Part shown: positions 36,021 to 44,518 of the stretch, piece after piece | Position numbering within the stretch: the stretch's first letter is position 1 | How the letters are laid out: every line of letters begins with the position of its first letter | Source: Bosea sp. BIWAKO-01 | Lineage (GTDB): Bacteria; Pseudomonadota; Alphaproteobacteria; Rhizobiales; Beijerinckiaceae | Reading direction: 5' to 3' | Assembly: GCF_001748145.1 (NCBI RefSeq) | Contig: NZ_BCQA01000001.1 | Span: 1,547,501-1,611,500, forward strand | DNA length: 64,000 nt | Notes under the pieces: model-generated | Told to the model about the DNA's origin: nothing | The model's database searches: none | What the model saw: the letters and a program-made list of their open reading frames with translations, nothing else | Program-made: the position numbers and the translations under genes

Positions 36021-37117
36021 GCGCCACGCCGATCGACTTGCCGCGCTGGGCCGATGCCGGGCTGGTTCCGCTGGTCAGCGTCACTGCAGCGCTCCTTGTC
36101 GCCGGGCTGGTGGTGCTCGGCATCGGCGAGAGCCCCCTGGAAGCCACGGCCCTGCTTCTCAAGGGTGCCCTCGGCAGCATCGAGGGATTGGGTTTCACGC
36201 TCTATTACACCACGAATTTCATCTTCACGGGCCTCGCCGTCGCCGTCGCCTTCCATGCCGGGCTGTTCAACATCGGCGGCGAGGGCCAGGCGACCATCGC
36301 CGGCATCTTCCTCGCGCTGGCTTGCCTCTGGCTCGCGCCCCTGCCCGGCATCCTGCTGGTGCCGCTCGCCATCCTGGCGGGAGCGGCAGGAGGCGCGCTC
36401 TATGGCTTCATCCCCGGCTGGCTGCAGGCGACGCGCGGCAGCCATGTCGTCATCACCACGATCATGTTCAATTTCCTGGCCGCGACGCTGAGCGTCTATC
36501 TGCTCGTCAACGTGATGGGGAAACCGGGTTCGATGCAGGCAGAGACCCCGGAATTCGCCGGACACGCCGTGTTGACGCCGATGCACCAGTTGCTCGCGCC
36601 GCTCGGGATCAAGCTGCCGGCGACCCCCCTCAACACCGCTTTCCTGCTCGCGCTCGCCGCGCTCGTCGCAATCTGGGCGCTGATCTATCGCTCGCGCCTC
36701 GGCTACGCGATCCGCACCGTCGGCGCCAATCCGCGCGCTGCCGCCTATGCCGGCATTTCGCCCGCCCGGATGACCATGGTTGCGATGGCACTCTCCGGCG
36801 CCCTGGCTGGCGGGCTCGCGGTCAACGAGGCGATGGGCGTACAGCATCGCCTCCTGATCGATTTCACAGCCGGCTACGGCTTCGTCGGCATCGCAGTCGG
36901 GCTGATGGGGCGCGGGCACCCGGTCGGCGTGGCGCTCTCCGCCTTCCTGTTCGGCGTGCTCTATCAGGGCGGTGCGGAACTCTCCTTCGACAAGCCGACC
37001 ATCACCCGCGACATGGTCGTCGTGATCGGCGGGGTGGTCATCCTCTTCGCCGGGGCGTTGGACGGGCTCTTTCGCAAGCTCGTCGCGAACGGCCTCCGCC
37101 TCAGACGGGTGGCCTAG
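36017..37117 (+). CDS. nucleoside ABC transporter permease 1
   Basis: The 366-aa polytopic protein (about 9 hydrophobic segments) belongs to the BPD_transp_2 family. Typical blocks are AFHAGLFNIGGEGQATIAGIF, TRGSHVVITTIMFNFLA, and the late AIRTVGANPRAAAYAGISPARMTMVAMALSGALAGGLA with GFVGIAVGLMGRGHPVGVALSAFLFG. It pairs with the second permease, the tandem ATPase and the BMP-type receptor. A TAG stop precedes the next ATG by 2 bp. Confidence 0.95.
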   Translation: MSATPIDLPRWADAGLVPLVSVTAALLVAGLVVLGIGESPLEATALLLKGALGSIEGLGFTLYYTTNFIFTGLAVAVAFHAGLFNIGGEGQATIAGIFLALACLWLAPLPGILLVPLAILAGAAGGALYGFIPGWLQATRGSHVVITTIMFNFLAATLSVYLLVNVMGKPGSMQAETPEFAGHAVLTPMHQLLAPLGIKLPATPLNTAFLLALAALVAIWALIYRSRLGYAIRTVGANPRAAAYAGISPARMTMVAMALSGALAGGLAVNEAMGVQHRLLIDFTAGYGFVGIAVGLMGRGHPVGVALSAFLFGVLYQGGAELSFDKPTITRDMVVVIGGVVILFAGALDGLFRKLVANGLRLRRVA

Positions 37118-37119
37118 TC

Positions 37120-38094
37120 ATGGACTGGCTTACGACCATCGCCGTCATCCTCGATTCCACGATCCGATTGTCGATTCCGCTGCTCTGCGCGGCACTCGCC
37201 GGGCTGTGGTCCGAACGCTCCGGCGTCGTCGATATCGGGCTGGAAGGGAAGATGCTGGTCGCGGCCTTCGCTTCCGCCGTCGCAGCCTTCGTGACCGGCT
37301 CCGCCTGGGCGGGGCTCGGCGCCGGCATCCTGGCCTCGGTCCTGCTCTCGCTCGTCCACGGCTTCGCGGCGATCACCTGGCGCGGCAACCAGATCGTCTC
37401 CGGCGTCGCCATCAACATGCTCGCGGCGGGCGTCACCGTGGTGCTCGGCAATGCCTGGTATGGACAGGGAGGACGGACCCCGCCGCTCGAAGGGGCCGCG
37501 CGCTTCGGCGATCTCACCCTGCCCTTCGCCGGGGCCATGCGCGAACACGTCCCCGTCCTCGGCCTTCTCTACGATGAGGTCATTTCCGGCCATGGGGCAC
37601 CGGTCTATCTCGCCATCCTCGCGGTTCCCATCACCGCCTTCGTGCTGAAGCGCACACGATTCGGCTTGCGGCTGCGCGCCGTCGGCGAGAACCCTGCAGC
37701 GGTCGATACCGCCGGCATCTCGGTCGCCGGGCTGCGCTATGGCGCGGTGGTGATCTGCGGCGTGCTTTGCGGGCTGGGCGGCACCTATCTCGCCGTTTCG
37801 CAATCGGCCGGCTTTCTGCCGCAAATGACGGCGGGAAAGGGCTTCATCGCGCTCGCCGCCGTGATCTTTGCCAATTGGCGTCCCTGGCCGGCGCTGGGGG
37901 CCTGCCTGCTCTTCGGGCTGCTCGATGCCATCGCGATCCGGCTGCAGGGCGTGCTGCTTCCTGGTATCGGGCAGGTTCCCGTCCAGGCGATCCAGGCCCT
38001 GCCCTATCTTCTCACCGTCATCCTGCTTGCTGGTTTCATCGGCAAGGCCGTGCCACCGAAGGCCTCCGGCCTTCCCTATGTGAAGGAGCGTTGA
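37120..38094 (+). CDS. nucleoside ABC transporter permease 2
   Basis: The 324-aa second permease has LCAALAGLWSERSGVVDIGLEGKMLVAAF at the N-terminus, then NQIVSGVAINMLAAGVT, LRLRAVGENPAAVDTAGISVAGLRYGAVVICGVLCGLGGTYLA and GKGFIALAAVIFANWRPWPALGACLLFG. These are the marks of the smaller subunit in nucleoside/CUT2-like importers. The start ATG at 37120 follows directly after permease 1, and its TGA shares a base with the cdd ATG. Confidence 0.95.
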   Translation: MDWLTTIAVILDSTIRLSIPLLCAALAGLWSERSGVVDIGLEGKMLVAAFASAVAAFVTGSAWAGLGAGILASVLLSLVHGFAAITWRGNQIVSGVAINMLAAGVTVVLGNAWYGQGGRTPPLEGAARFGDLTLPFAGAMREHVPVLGLLYDEVISGHGAPVYLAILAVPITAFVLKRTRFGLRLRAVGENPAAVDTAGISVAGLRYGAVVICGVLCGLGGTYLAVSQSAGFLPQMTAGKGFIALAAVIFANWRPWPALGACLLFGLLDAIAIRLQGVLLPGIGQVPVQAIQALPYLLTVILLAGFIGKAVPPKASGLPYVKER

Positions 38095-38507
38095 TGAGTG
38101 AGTCTGCGCCCAATTTCGACGCCCTCTTCGCTACGGCCAGGCGCGCGCAGATCCGGGCCTATGCGCCCTATTCCGCATTCCGGGTCGGCGCCGCCATCCT
38201 CGATGACAACGGCGCGATTCATTCCGGCTGCAATGTCGAGAACGCCTCCTATCCCGTCGGGGTCTGCGCCGAGGCCGGCGCCATCTCCGCGATGATCGCG
38301 GCGGGCGGACGGGCGATCCATGCCGTTCTGGTCCTTGGCGACGGCGAGGAGCTGGTCACCCCGTGCGGCGCCTGCCGTCAGCGCATCCGCGAGTTCGCCG
38401 CCCCGGAAACACCCATCGCGATTGCGGGCCCCGATGGCATGCGTGCCCGGTTTTCGCTCGCCGAGCTGTTGCCAGCCTCGTTCGGACCGGCCAATTTGCG
38501 CACCTGA
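38094..38507 (+). CDS. cdd: cytidine deaminase
   Basis: The 137-aa enzyme deaminates cytidine and deoxycytidine to uridine and deoxyuridine. The zinc site is complete: C58-A-E60 in VGVCAEAGAI, with Cys in place of the His of the dimeric class (the small tetrameric form), and P-C91-G-A-C94 in TPCGACRQRIREF. AYAPYSAFRVGAAI and SGCNVENASYP form the substrate pocket. The gene is translationally coupled to the permease and feeds uridine-type nucleosides to DeoA. Confidence 0.96.
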   Translation: MSESAPNFDALFATARRAQIRAYAPYSAFRVGAAILDDNGAIHSGCNVENASYPVGVCAEAGAISAMIAAGGRAIHAVLVLGDGEELVTPCGACRQRIREFAAPETPIAIAGPDGMRARFSLAELLPASFGPANLRT

Positions 38508-38564
38508 TTTGCGCAGGCCCGCGCGCATCCGCGTGCAGGCCGACCCCGATACTGAGGCATTGGA

Positions 38565-39377
38565 ATGGCGGCTGACCCGAGTTTCGACAAGGCAGCGGGA
38601 ACGCTGATCGACCGCGGCGTCGACGGTGGGATCGACTGCGCCTTCGTGCTCGGCACCGGGCTCGGCCGCATCGTCGACGATGTGGTGGACCCGGTCGTCA
38701 TTCCGTTCGCGGAGATTCCGGGATTCCCGCAGGGCCATGTCTCGGGCCATGCCCGTGCCGTCTGCTATGGCACGCTGCACGGCAAGCGCGTCCTGATCTT
38801 CCAGGGGCGGGCGCATTTCTACGAAACCGGAGATCCTGCGGTGATGCGCGTGCCGATCGGCATGCTGACAGCCTTCGGCTCGCCGCCACTGGTCCTGACC
38901 AACGCATCGGGCTCGCTGAAGCCGGACCTGCGGCCCGGCAGCCTCGCCCTGATTACCGACCACATCAATCTCAACGCGCCGAACCCGTTGATCGGCGACA
39001 CCGGCGACGGGCGCTTCGTACCGATGGTCGATGCCTATGATCCGCATCTCCGGGCGCGCCTGAAGAAGGCGGCGGCCGCTGCAGGCGTCAATATGGGCGA
39101 AGGGGTCTATATGTGGTTCTCCGGGCCGAGCTTCGAGACGCCGGCCGAGATCAGGATGGCGAAGATGCTCGGTGCCGATCTCGTCGGCATGTCGACTGTA
39201 CCGGAGGTCATCATCGCGCGCCGGCATGGCATTCGCGTCGCCGGCATCTCGGTGATCACCAATATGGGAGCGGGTATTCTTGGCGGCGCGCCGAGCCACG
39301 GGGAGACCCGTGACGTTGCGGCGGCCGCCTCGACGGGTCTGCGGCGCCTGTTCCGCTCTCTCCTGGCGGAGCTCTAG
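38565..39377 (+). CDS. punA: purine nucleoside phosphorylase (trimeric PNP family)
   Basis: The 270-aa phosphorylase cleaves inosine, guanosine and deoxy forms to the base plus (deoxy)ribose 1-phosphate. Motifs of the low-molecular-mass trimeric class are FVLGTGLGRIV, GHARAVCYGTLHGKRVLIFQGRAHFYE, VLTNASGSLKPDLRPGSLALITDHIN and SGPSFETPAEIRMAKMLGADLVGMSTVPEVIIARR. The asparagine in the C-terminal VITNMGAG matches base recognition in 6-oxopurine PNPs. It lies between cdd and deoC. Confidence 0.95.
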   Translation: MAADPSFDKAAGTLIDRGVDGGIDCAFVLGTGLGRIVDDVVDPVVIPFAEIPGFPQGHVSGHARAVCYGTLHGKRVLIFQGRAHFYETGDPAVMRVPIGMLTAFGSPPLVLTNASGSLKPDLRPGSLALITDHINLNAPNPLIGDTGDGRFVPMVDAYDPHLRARLKKAAAAAGVNMGEGVYMWFSGPSFETPAEIRMAKMLGADLVGMSTVPEVIIARRHGIRVAGISVITNMGAGILGGAPSHGETRDVAAAASTGLRRLFRSLLAEL

Positions 39378-39379
39378 GG

Positions 39380-40141
39380 ATGACCGATCTTGATGCCGCA
39401 GCCCGTGCACTGAGTCTCCTCGACCTGACCGATCTCTCGGACCAGGCGAGCGAGGCCGGCACCCTGCAACTTTGCGCGCGCGCCGTCGCAGCACCTGGCC
39501 CCGTTGCCGCCGTCTGCATCTGGCCGCGCTTCGTCGAGATTGCGCGCAAGGCGCTGCGCGACTCGACCATGAAGATCGCAACCGTGGTCAATTTCCCGGC
39601 CGGGGGCAGCAATTGCACGCTGGTTGCCGGAGATGTCGCGGAGGCACTGGGGGACGGCGCCGATGAGATCGACCTCGTCCTGCCCTGGCGCGCCTTTCTC
39701 GATGGCGACAGCGACATCGCCCGCGAGATGGTGGCGAGCGCCAAGGACCAGTGTGGCGACAGGCTGCTGAAGGTCATCCTTGAAACCGGCGAGTATCCTG
39801 ATCTCGACGCGGTGAAGCGAGCCTCAATCCTCGCGATTTCGGCCGGAGCCGACTTCATCAAGACCTCGACCGGCAAGACAGCCCATTCCGCCAGCCTGTC
39901 GGCAGTCGAGACCATGCTGGCCGTCATCAAGGCAGCCGGACGGCCGGTCGGCATCAAGCCCTCAGGCGGGATCAAGACGCTTCCCGACGCGAACGCCTAT
40001 CTTGCGCTGGCCGACAAGGCGATGGGGCCGGATTGGGCTAAGCCCTCCACCTTCCGCATTGGCGCCAGCGGCCTGCACCAGGTCCTCGTCGACATCATCG
40101 AGGGCAGGACCGCCGGCGAACGGATCGACGGGGCCTATTGA
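39380..40141 (+). CDS. deoC: deoxyribose-phosphate aldolase
   Basis: The 253-aa class I aldolase splits 2-deoxyribose 5-phosphate to acetaldehyde and glyceraldehyde 3-phosphate. The Schiff-base lysine lies in SAGADFIKTSTGKTA, and the second conserved lysine in GRPVGIKPSGGIKT. AVCIWPRFVEIARKAL and TVVNFPAGG are also typical of the E. coli-like branch. It sits 2 bp behind the PNP gene, and its TGA shares a base with the deoA ATG. No phosphopentomutase (deoB) gene is in the window. Confidence 0.97.
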   Translation: MTDLDAAARALSLLDLTDLSDQASEAGTLQLCARAVAAPGPVAAVCIWPRFVEIARKALRDSTMKIATVVNFPAGGSNCTLVAGDVAEALGDGADEIDLVLPWRAFLDGDSDIAREMVASAKDQCGDRLLKVILETGEYPDLDAVKRASILAISAGADFIKTSTGKTAHSASLSAVETMLAVIKAAGRPVGIKPSGGIKTLPDANAYLALADKAMGPDWAKPSTFRIGASGLHQVLVDIIEGRTAGERIDGAY

Positions 40142-41469
40142 TGCGGCTGCCTCAGGAGATCATTGCCGCCAAGCGCGATGGCGGCACGCTTCCCGGCGAG
40201 GATATCCGCCAGATCGTCGCCGGGCTGACCAACGGTTCCGTCAGCGAGGGCCAGGCCGCCGCATTCGCCATGGCCGTATTCTTTCGCGACATGAACGCCG
40301 AGGAACGCGTTGCCCTGACGCTCGCCATGCGCGATTCCGGCACGGTCCTGAACTGGGACGACCTGCCTGGTCCCGCACTCGACAAACACTCGACCGGCGG
40401 CGTCGGCGACACGGTCAGCCTGCCTCTGGCCGCAGTTGTCGCGGCCTGCGGGGGCTATGTGCCGATGATTTCGGGACGTGGCCTCGGCCATACCGGCGGC
40501 ACGCTCGACAAGCTCGATGCGGTGCCGGGATATGTGACGCAACCGGATATCGCGGTGTTCCGCAAGGTCGTGCGCGAAACCGGCTGCGCCATCATCGGCC
40601 AGACCGCCGATCTCGCCCCCGCCGACAAGCGCCTCTATGCCATCCGCGACGTGACCGCGACGGTCGAGACGATCCCGCTGCTGGTGTCCTCGATCCTGTC
40701 GAAGAAGCTCGCCGCGGGCCTGCACGGCCTGGCCATGGACGTGAAATTCGGCTCCGGCGCCTTCCTGCCCGACTTCAACAAGGCGCATGACCTCGCAGAG
40801 GCACTCGTCGGTGTCGCCAATGGCGCCGGCCTGCCGACAACCGCGCTGATGACCGACATGGCCGAGCCGCTCGCGTCGGCTGCCGGCAACACGCTCGAAG
40901 TCGCCTATGCTCTCGACCACCTGACCGGACGCCGGCGCGAACCACGCTTCCATGAGGTGACCGTGGCACTGGCCGCCGAGATGCTGCTGCTCGGCAAGCT
41001 TGCGCATAACCTCGACGAAGCCCGGGCGAAGATCGAGGCAGCTTTCAGCAGCGGCGCCGCCGCGGAGCGTTTCGCGGAGATGGTGGTCGCGCTTGGTGGC
41101 CCGGCCGACCTGCTGGAGAAGCCGACAAAGCATCTCGCGCCCGCCCCGGTCGTCCGGGCGGCCTATCCAACCTCGAGCGGAGCCGTGCGCACCGTCGACA
41201 CGCGTGGTGTCGGGCTTGCCGTGGTGGCGCTTGGCGGTGGGAGGACGCGTCCGCAGGATGCGATCGACCATGCTGTCGGTCTCATAGAACTGGCAGGGCT
41301 TGGCCAGGATGTCGGGCCGGAACGGCCGCTCGCGATCATCCATGCCCGCGACGAGGCCAGCTTCACCGCGGCCGAGGCCCGGCTGCGGCGGGCCTACACA
41401 CTCGGCGAGGACGCGGCCGGACACGGTCCGCTGATCGCGCAACGCATCACGGAGACTTCAGGATCATGA
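40141..41469 (+). CDS. deoA: thymidine phosphorylase
   Basis: The 442-aa enzyme converts thymidine and deoxyuridine with phosphate to base plus deoxyribose 1-phosphate. Hallmarks are DKHSTGGVGDTVSLPLAAVVAACGG and the family signature in SGRGLGHTGGTLDKLDAVPGY, with KKLAAGLHGLAMDVKFGSGAF near the middle and the C-terminal domain that closes the active site. ATG 40141 is used. A TTG 3 bp earlier is an alternative. The stop overlaps the next ATG (ATGA). Confidence 0.97.
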   Translation: MRLPQEIIAAKRDGGTLPGEDIRQIVAGLTNGSVSEGQAAAFAMAVFFRDMNAEERVALTLAMRDSGTVLNWDDLPGPALDKHSTGGVGDTVSLPLAAVVAACGGYVPMISGRGLGHTGGTLDKLDAVPGYVTQPDIAVFRKVVRETGCAIIGQTADLAPADKRLYAIRDVTATVETIPLLVSSILSKKLAAGLHGLAMDVKFGSGAFLPDFNKAHDLAEALVGVANGAGLPTTALMTDMAEPLASAAGNTLEVAYALDHLTGRRREPRFHEVTVALAAEMLLLGKLAHNLDEARAKIEAAFSSGAAAERFAEMVVALGGPADLLEKPTKHLAPAPVVRAAYPTSSGAVRTVDTRGVGLAVVALGGGRTRPQDAIDHAVGLIELAGLGQDVGPERPLAIIHARDEASFTAAEARLRRAYTLGEDAAGHGPLIAQRITETSGS

Positions 41470-42410
41470 GTCTGCTTCTGGCAATGACCGGCTGGCATGT
41501 CGAGGATTGGCGGGGGCGATTTGCCGCCCTGCTGCCGGAACTCCCGGTCGTCACGCTCGGCGAGCCCTTCGACCGCCGGGCCGTGCATTACGTCGCGAGC
41601 TGGAAGCATCCCGAGGGAAGCCTCGCGGGCCTGCCCAATCTCGCAGCGATCTTCTCGCTCGGCGCCGGCGTTGACCACATCTTCGCCGATAGCCGCCTGC
41701 CGCCAGTGCCGATCGCGCGCGTGGTCGATCCTGATCTGACGACACGCATGAGCGAATACATCGTGCTGCACTGCCTGATGCATCTCCGTCAGCAGCGCCG
41801 CTACGATCGTCAACAACTGGCCAAATCCTGGGAAGACGACCGCAACCAGCCGGCCGCCCGCTCGGTGCGTGTCGGCGTCATGGGGCTCGGCGAGCTTGGG
41901 CTCGACGCGGTGCGAAAACTGCAGGTCCTCGGCTTCGACGTCGCCGGCTGGAGCCGGTCGCCGAAGAGCGTCGACGGGCTTGTCACCTTCGCCGGGGAAG
42001 ACGGCATGGCAGGTTTCCTCGCCCGCACCGACATCCTGGTCAGCCTCCTCCCGCTGACACCGGATACGCGTGGGGTCATCAATGCAAAGCTGCTCGGCGG
42101 TCTCGCGCAGGACGGGCGGCTCGGCGGGCCGTTCCTGATCAATGCCGGTCGCGGCGGCCTGCAGGTCGAGACCGATATCCTTTCCGCACTCGAAACCGGC
42201 ACGCTGAGGGGGGCGACGCTGGACGTGTTCCAGACCGAGCCATTGCCGGCCGATTCCCCGCTCTGGAGCCACCCGGCCGTGACCGTGACACCGCATAATG
42301 CCGCGATGTCGGACCCGGAGGCGATCGCGACACTGATCGCGGCGCAGATCCGGCGGCTGCAGGCCGGCGAAGCGCTGGAGCATGTCGTCGATCCCGCCCG
42401 GGGTTACTGA
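41466..42410 (+). CDS. D-2-hydroxyacid dehydrogenase, GhrA-like (glyoxylate/hydroxypyruvate reductase)
   Basis: The 314-aa NAD(P)-dependent dehydrogenase has an N-terminal flavodoxin-like half with LAAIFSLGAGVDHIF, a Rossmann half with VGVMGLGELGLDAVRKLQVLGFDVAGWSRSPK, then LVSLLPLTPDTRGVIN and INAGRGGLQVETDILSAL. DVFQTEPLP and the catalytic H in VTVTPHNAA complete the fold. This is the GhrA branch acting on glyoxylate or hydroxypyruvate. It is coupled to deoA by a 4-bp overlap, an unexpected partner for a nucleoside operon. The reduced substrate in this setting is unknown. Confidence 0.9.
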   Translation: MSLLLAMTGWHVEDWRGRFAALLPELPVVTLGEPFDRRAVHYVASWKHPEGSLAGLPNLAAIFSLGAGVDHIFADSRLPPVPIARVVDPDLTTRMSEYIVLHCLMHLRQQRRYDRQQLAKSWEDDRNQPAARSVRVGVMGLGELGLDAVRKLQVLGFDVAGWSRSPKSVDGLVTFAGEDGMAGFLARTDILVSLLPLTPDTRGVINAKLLGGLAQDGRLGGPFLINAGRGGLQVETDILSALETGTLRGATLDVFQTEPLPADSPLWSHPAVTVTPHNAAMSDPEAIATLIAAQIRRLQAGEALEHVVDPARGY

Positions 42411-42423
42411 GCGGCCTGCCGCT

Positions 42424-42463
42424 CCGTCACGCAAGCGTCACGGCACCGTCGTTGTGCTGAGAT
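42424..42463 (+). promoter_or_regulatory. candidate PHO box array upstream of phytase-like gene
   Basis: Four 7-bp units with strict 11-bp period are seen: CCGTCAC, GCGTCAC, CCGTCGT and CTGAGAT. They match CTGTCAT at 5, 4, 5 and 5 of 7 positions, with 4-bp spacers. The array ends 49 bp before the phytase-like ATG, a suitable place for PhoB activation. Confidence 0.55.
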
Positions 42464-42512
42464 GCTGCACCGCCAAGCCGGCGCGGTCTTCTTACCCGCG
42501 CCGGAGTGACCC

Positions 42513-43871
42513 ATGCGCCTTGCCCTCGCCGCAGCCCTGCTGCTGTCCTCGACCATGCTCGCCGGTGCGCAGGACGCGCCGAAGGAATTCCCCGCCAAGC
42601 TCGTCGGCCATGCGCTCCTGCCGGCCAACACCATCATCCCGGCCCCGGCCGATGCGCCGGCTGACCTCAAGGTCTCCGGCAAGTTCGTCCAGCCCGGCAA
42701 ACGCGTCGAGGCCGTCGGCACCGTGATGGGCACGTCGGGCGGCCGCCCGACCGGGCTGTCCACACCATTTGCCGGTCAGCCGGTGCAGGGCTTCTCCGGC
42801 ATCCGCTCACTCGGCAACGGCGAGTTCCTGGTGCTGACCGATAACGGCTTCGGCTCCAAGGTGAACTCGCCCGACGCGATGTTGTTCTTCCATCGCCTCA
42901 AGGCCGATTTCAACGGCGGCAAGATCGAACGTCTCGCGACCACCTTCCTGCACGACCCCGACAAGAAGGTGCCGTTCCGTATCGTCCACGAGGGCACCGA
43001 GAAGCGCTATCTGACCGGCGCCGATTTCGACCCCGAATCCATCCAGCCGATCGGCGGCAAGTTCTGGATCGGTGAAGAATTCGGCCCCTACCTGATCCGC
43101 GTCGACGGCAACGGCAAGGTCGAGGCGGTGTTCGAGACCACGGTCGACGGCAAGCCGGCGCGCTCGCCCGACCACTACGCCGTGACGACGCCTGGCGCGC
43201 CGAACCTGCCCGTCGAGTTCAATGTACGCCGCTCCAAGGGCTATGAGGGCATGGCGGCCTCGCCGGACGGGCGTTTCCTCTTCCCGCTGCTCGAAGGCCC
43301 GCTCTGGAACGCCGAGACCAAGGGCAATGAGGAAGTCGACGGCAAGGAAGTGCTGCGCATCCTCGAATTCGACGTGCAGAACGAGAAGTGGACCGGCCGC
43401 TCCTGGTTCTTCCCGCTCGACCAGAAGGGCCTCGCCATCGGCGACTTCAACATGATCGACGCCACCACGGCCTTGATCATCGAGCGCGACAATGGCGAAG
43501 GCACTGCCGACAAGGCCTGCGCGCCCGGCCAGAAGGGCCCGGACTGCTTCCACGACCTCGCCAAGTTCAAGCGGATCGTGAAGATCGAGATGACCGACGC
43601 CAATGTCGGCAAGTCGGTGCGCAAGATCGGCTTCATCGACCTGATGAAGATCGCCGACCCGGACAAGAAGGCGAAGCAGGGTGCCATCGACGGCGTGCTG
43701 CCCTTCCCCTTCTTCACCATCGAGAACGTCGATGTCGTCGACCGCGCCAACGGCATCATCATCGTCGGCAACGACAACAACCTGCCCTTCTCCTCGTCGC
43801 GCGACCCGAAGAAGGCCGATGACAACGAACTCGTGCTGCTCTCGGTCAAGGACCTGCTCGACGCCAAGTGA
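42513..43871 (+). CDS. secreted phytase-like/esterase-like protein
   Basis: The 452-aa protein has a signal peptide (LALAAALLLSSTMLAGAQ, about 1-20). The mature chain is rich in beta-propeller-like blocks: FSGIRSLGNGEFLVLTDNGFGSKVNS, DFDPESIQPIGGKFWIGEEFGPYLIRVD, KGYEGMAASPDGRFLFPLLEGPLWN, FNMIDATTALIIERDN and PFPFFTIENVDVVDRANGIIIVGNDNNLPFS. This matches the 'esterase-like activity of phytase' family. Release of phosphate from periplasmic esters is the expected role but has not been shown for most members. PHO-box-like repeats upstream support a phosphate link. A terminator hairpin follows 74 bp after the stop. Confidence 0.85.
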   Translation: MRLALAAALLLSSTMLAGAQDAPKEFPAKLVGHALLPANTIIPAPADAPADLKVSGKFVQPGKRVEAVGTVMGTSGGRPTGLSTPFAGQPVQGFSGIRSLGNGEFLVLTDNGFGSKVNSPDAMLFFHRLKADFNGGKIERLATTFLHDPDKKVPFRIVHEGTEKRYLTGADFDPESIQPIGGKFWIGEEFGPYLIRVDGNGKVEAVFETTVDGKPARSPDHYAVTTPGAPNLPVEFNVRRSKGYEGMAASPDGRFLFPLLEGPLWNAETKGNEEVDGKEVLRILEFDVQNEKWTGRSWFFPLDQKGLAIGDFNMIDATTALIIERDNGEGTADKACAPGQKGPDCFHDLAKFKRIVKIEMTDANVGKSVRKIGFIDLMKIADPDKKAKQGAIDGVLPFPFFTIENVDVVDRANGIIIVGNDNNLPFSSSRDPKKADDNELVLLSVKDLLDAK

Positions 43872-43945
43872 GCGAGGCGACCGGGCTTGCACCGACCAAG
43901 TCGTAGCCAAGTAAGCCTCCCGCAGTGCGCAGCACTCGCAACATC

Positions 43946-43976
43946 ATGGCCGGCCTAGTGCCGGCCATTGTCGTTT
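43946..43976 (+). terminator. hairpin after phytase-like gene
   Basis: ATGGCCGGC and GCCGGCCAT (9 bp, perfect) with a CTAGT loop are followed by TGTCGTTTCG, a weak T-rich tail. It closes the phytase-like transcript and belongs to the same palindrome type as the hemW terminator. Confidence 0.65.
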
Positions 43977-44010
43977 CGACCTGACGAACTTGAACAGCTC
44001 TTCTGGCAAC

Positions 44011-44056
44011 ACCACATTTCCCTTACTAAGCGCCTTCAGGCGCTTGGTACGGTGGT
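44011..44056 (+). promoter_or_regulatory. nested hairpin in the 5' region of the SPW gene
   Basis: An inner stem AAGCGCC / GGCGCTT with a TTCA tetraloop (44028-44045) is bracketed by ACCAC and GTGGT (44011-44015, 44052-44056). It lies 30 bp before the SPW start. It could be a leader structure or the terminator of a short upstream transcript. Confidence 0.35.
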
Positions 44057-44085
44057 TTGGATGATCGTCACTGATGGAGGTGATC

Positions 44086-44448
44086 ATGTTGACCGCGAAT
44101 ACGGACGACAAACGGCCGCAGGACTTGTGCAACCTTCTCCTCGCCGCGTGCCTGTTCATCTCTCCCTGGATCATGCGTTTTACGGGCGACATGATGGCCG
44201 CCCGCAACGCCTGGATCGTCGGTGTCGTGCTCGCCCTCGTGGCGGTCGCGGCGCTCTCGATGTTCAAGGAATGGGAGGAGTGGGTGAACCTGGTGCTCGG
44301 CGTCTGGCTGATGGCAGCTCCCTGGGTGCTCGGCTTTACTGGCAACTTCAACGCGTTCTGGACCCACACGGTCCTCGGCGTGCTGACGGCTGGGGTCTCG
44401 GCCTGGGCTGTCTGGGACTACCGGCACGAGCCGCACGCGACGGCCTGA
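44086..44448 (+). CDS. SPW-repeat membrane protein
   Basis: The 120-aa protein has four hydrophobic helices arranged as two SPW repeats: LLLAACLFISPWIMRFTG with NAWIVGVVLAL, then LVLGVWLMAAPWVLGFTG with NAFWTHTVLGVL. Each repeat has the (S/A)PW motif. The family is widespread and uncharacterised. ATG 44086 is chosen because GGAGGTGATC, an almost perfect Shine-Dalgarno, ends next to it. The ATG at 44074 lies upstream of that site. It converges with xylG across a strong hairpin. Confidence 0.9.
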   Translation: MLTANTDDKRPQDLCNLLLAACLFISPWIMRFTGDMMAARNAWIVGVVLALVAVAALSMFKEWEEWVNLVLGVWLMAAPWVLGFTGNFNAFWTHTVLGVLTAGVSAWAVWDYRHEPHATA

Positions 44449-44477
44449 ACGGGTCGCGACACCGCGCGATCTCCTGA

Positions 44478-44499
44478 CCCGCCGCTGCAAGGCGGCGGG
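44478..44499. terminator. hairpin between SPW gene and xylG
   Basis: CCCGCCGC and GCGGCGGG arms (8 bp) with a TGCAAG loop separate convergent genes. Without a T-tract on either side it may act in both directions as a weak terminator. Confidence 0.5.
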
Positions 44500-44518
44500 C
44501 TCTATGGAACGCCCCACA

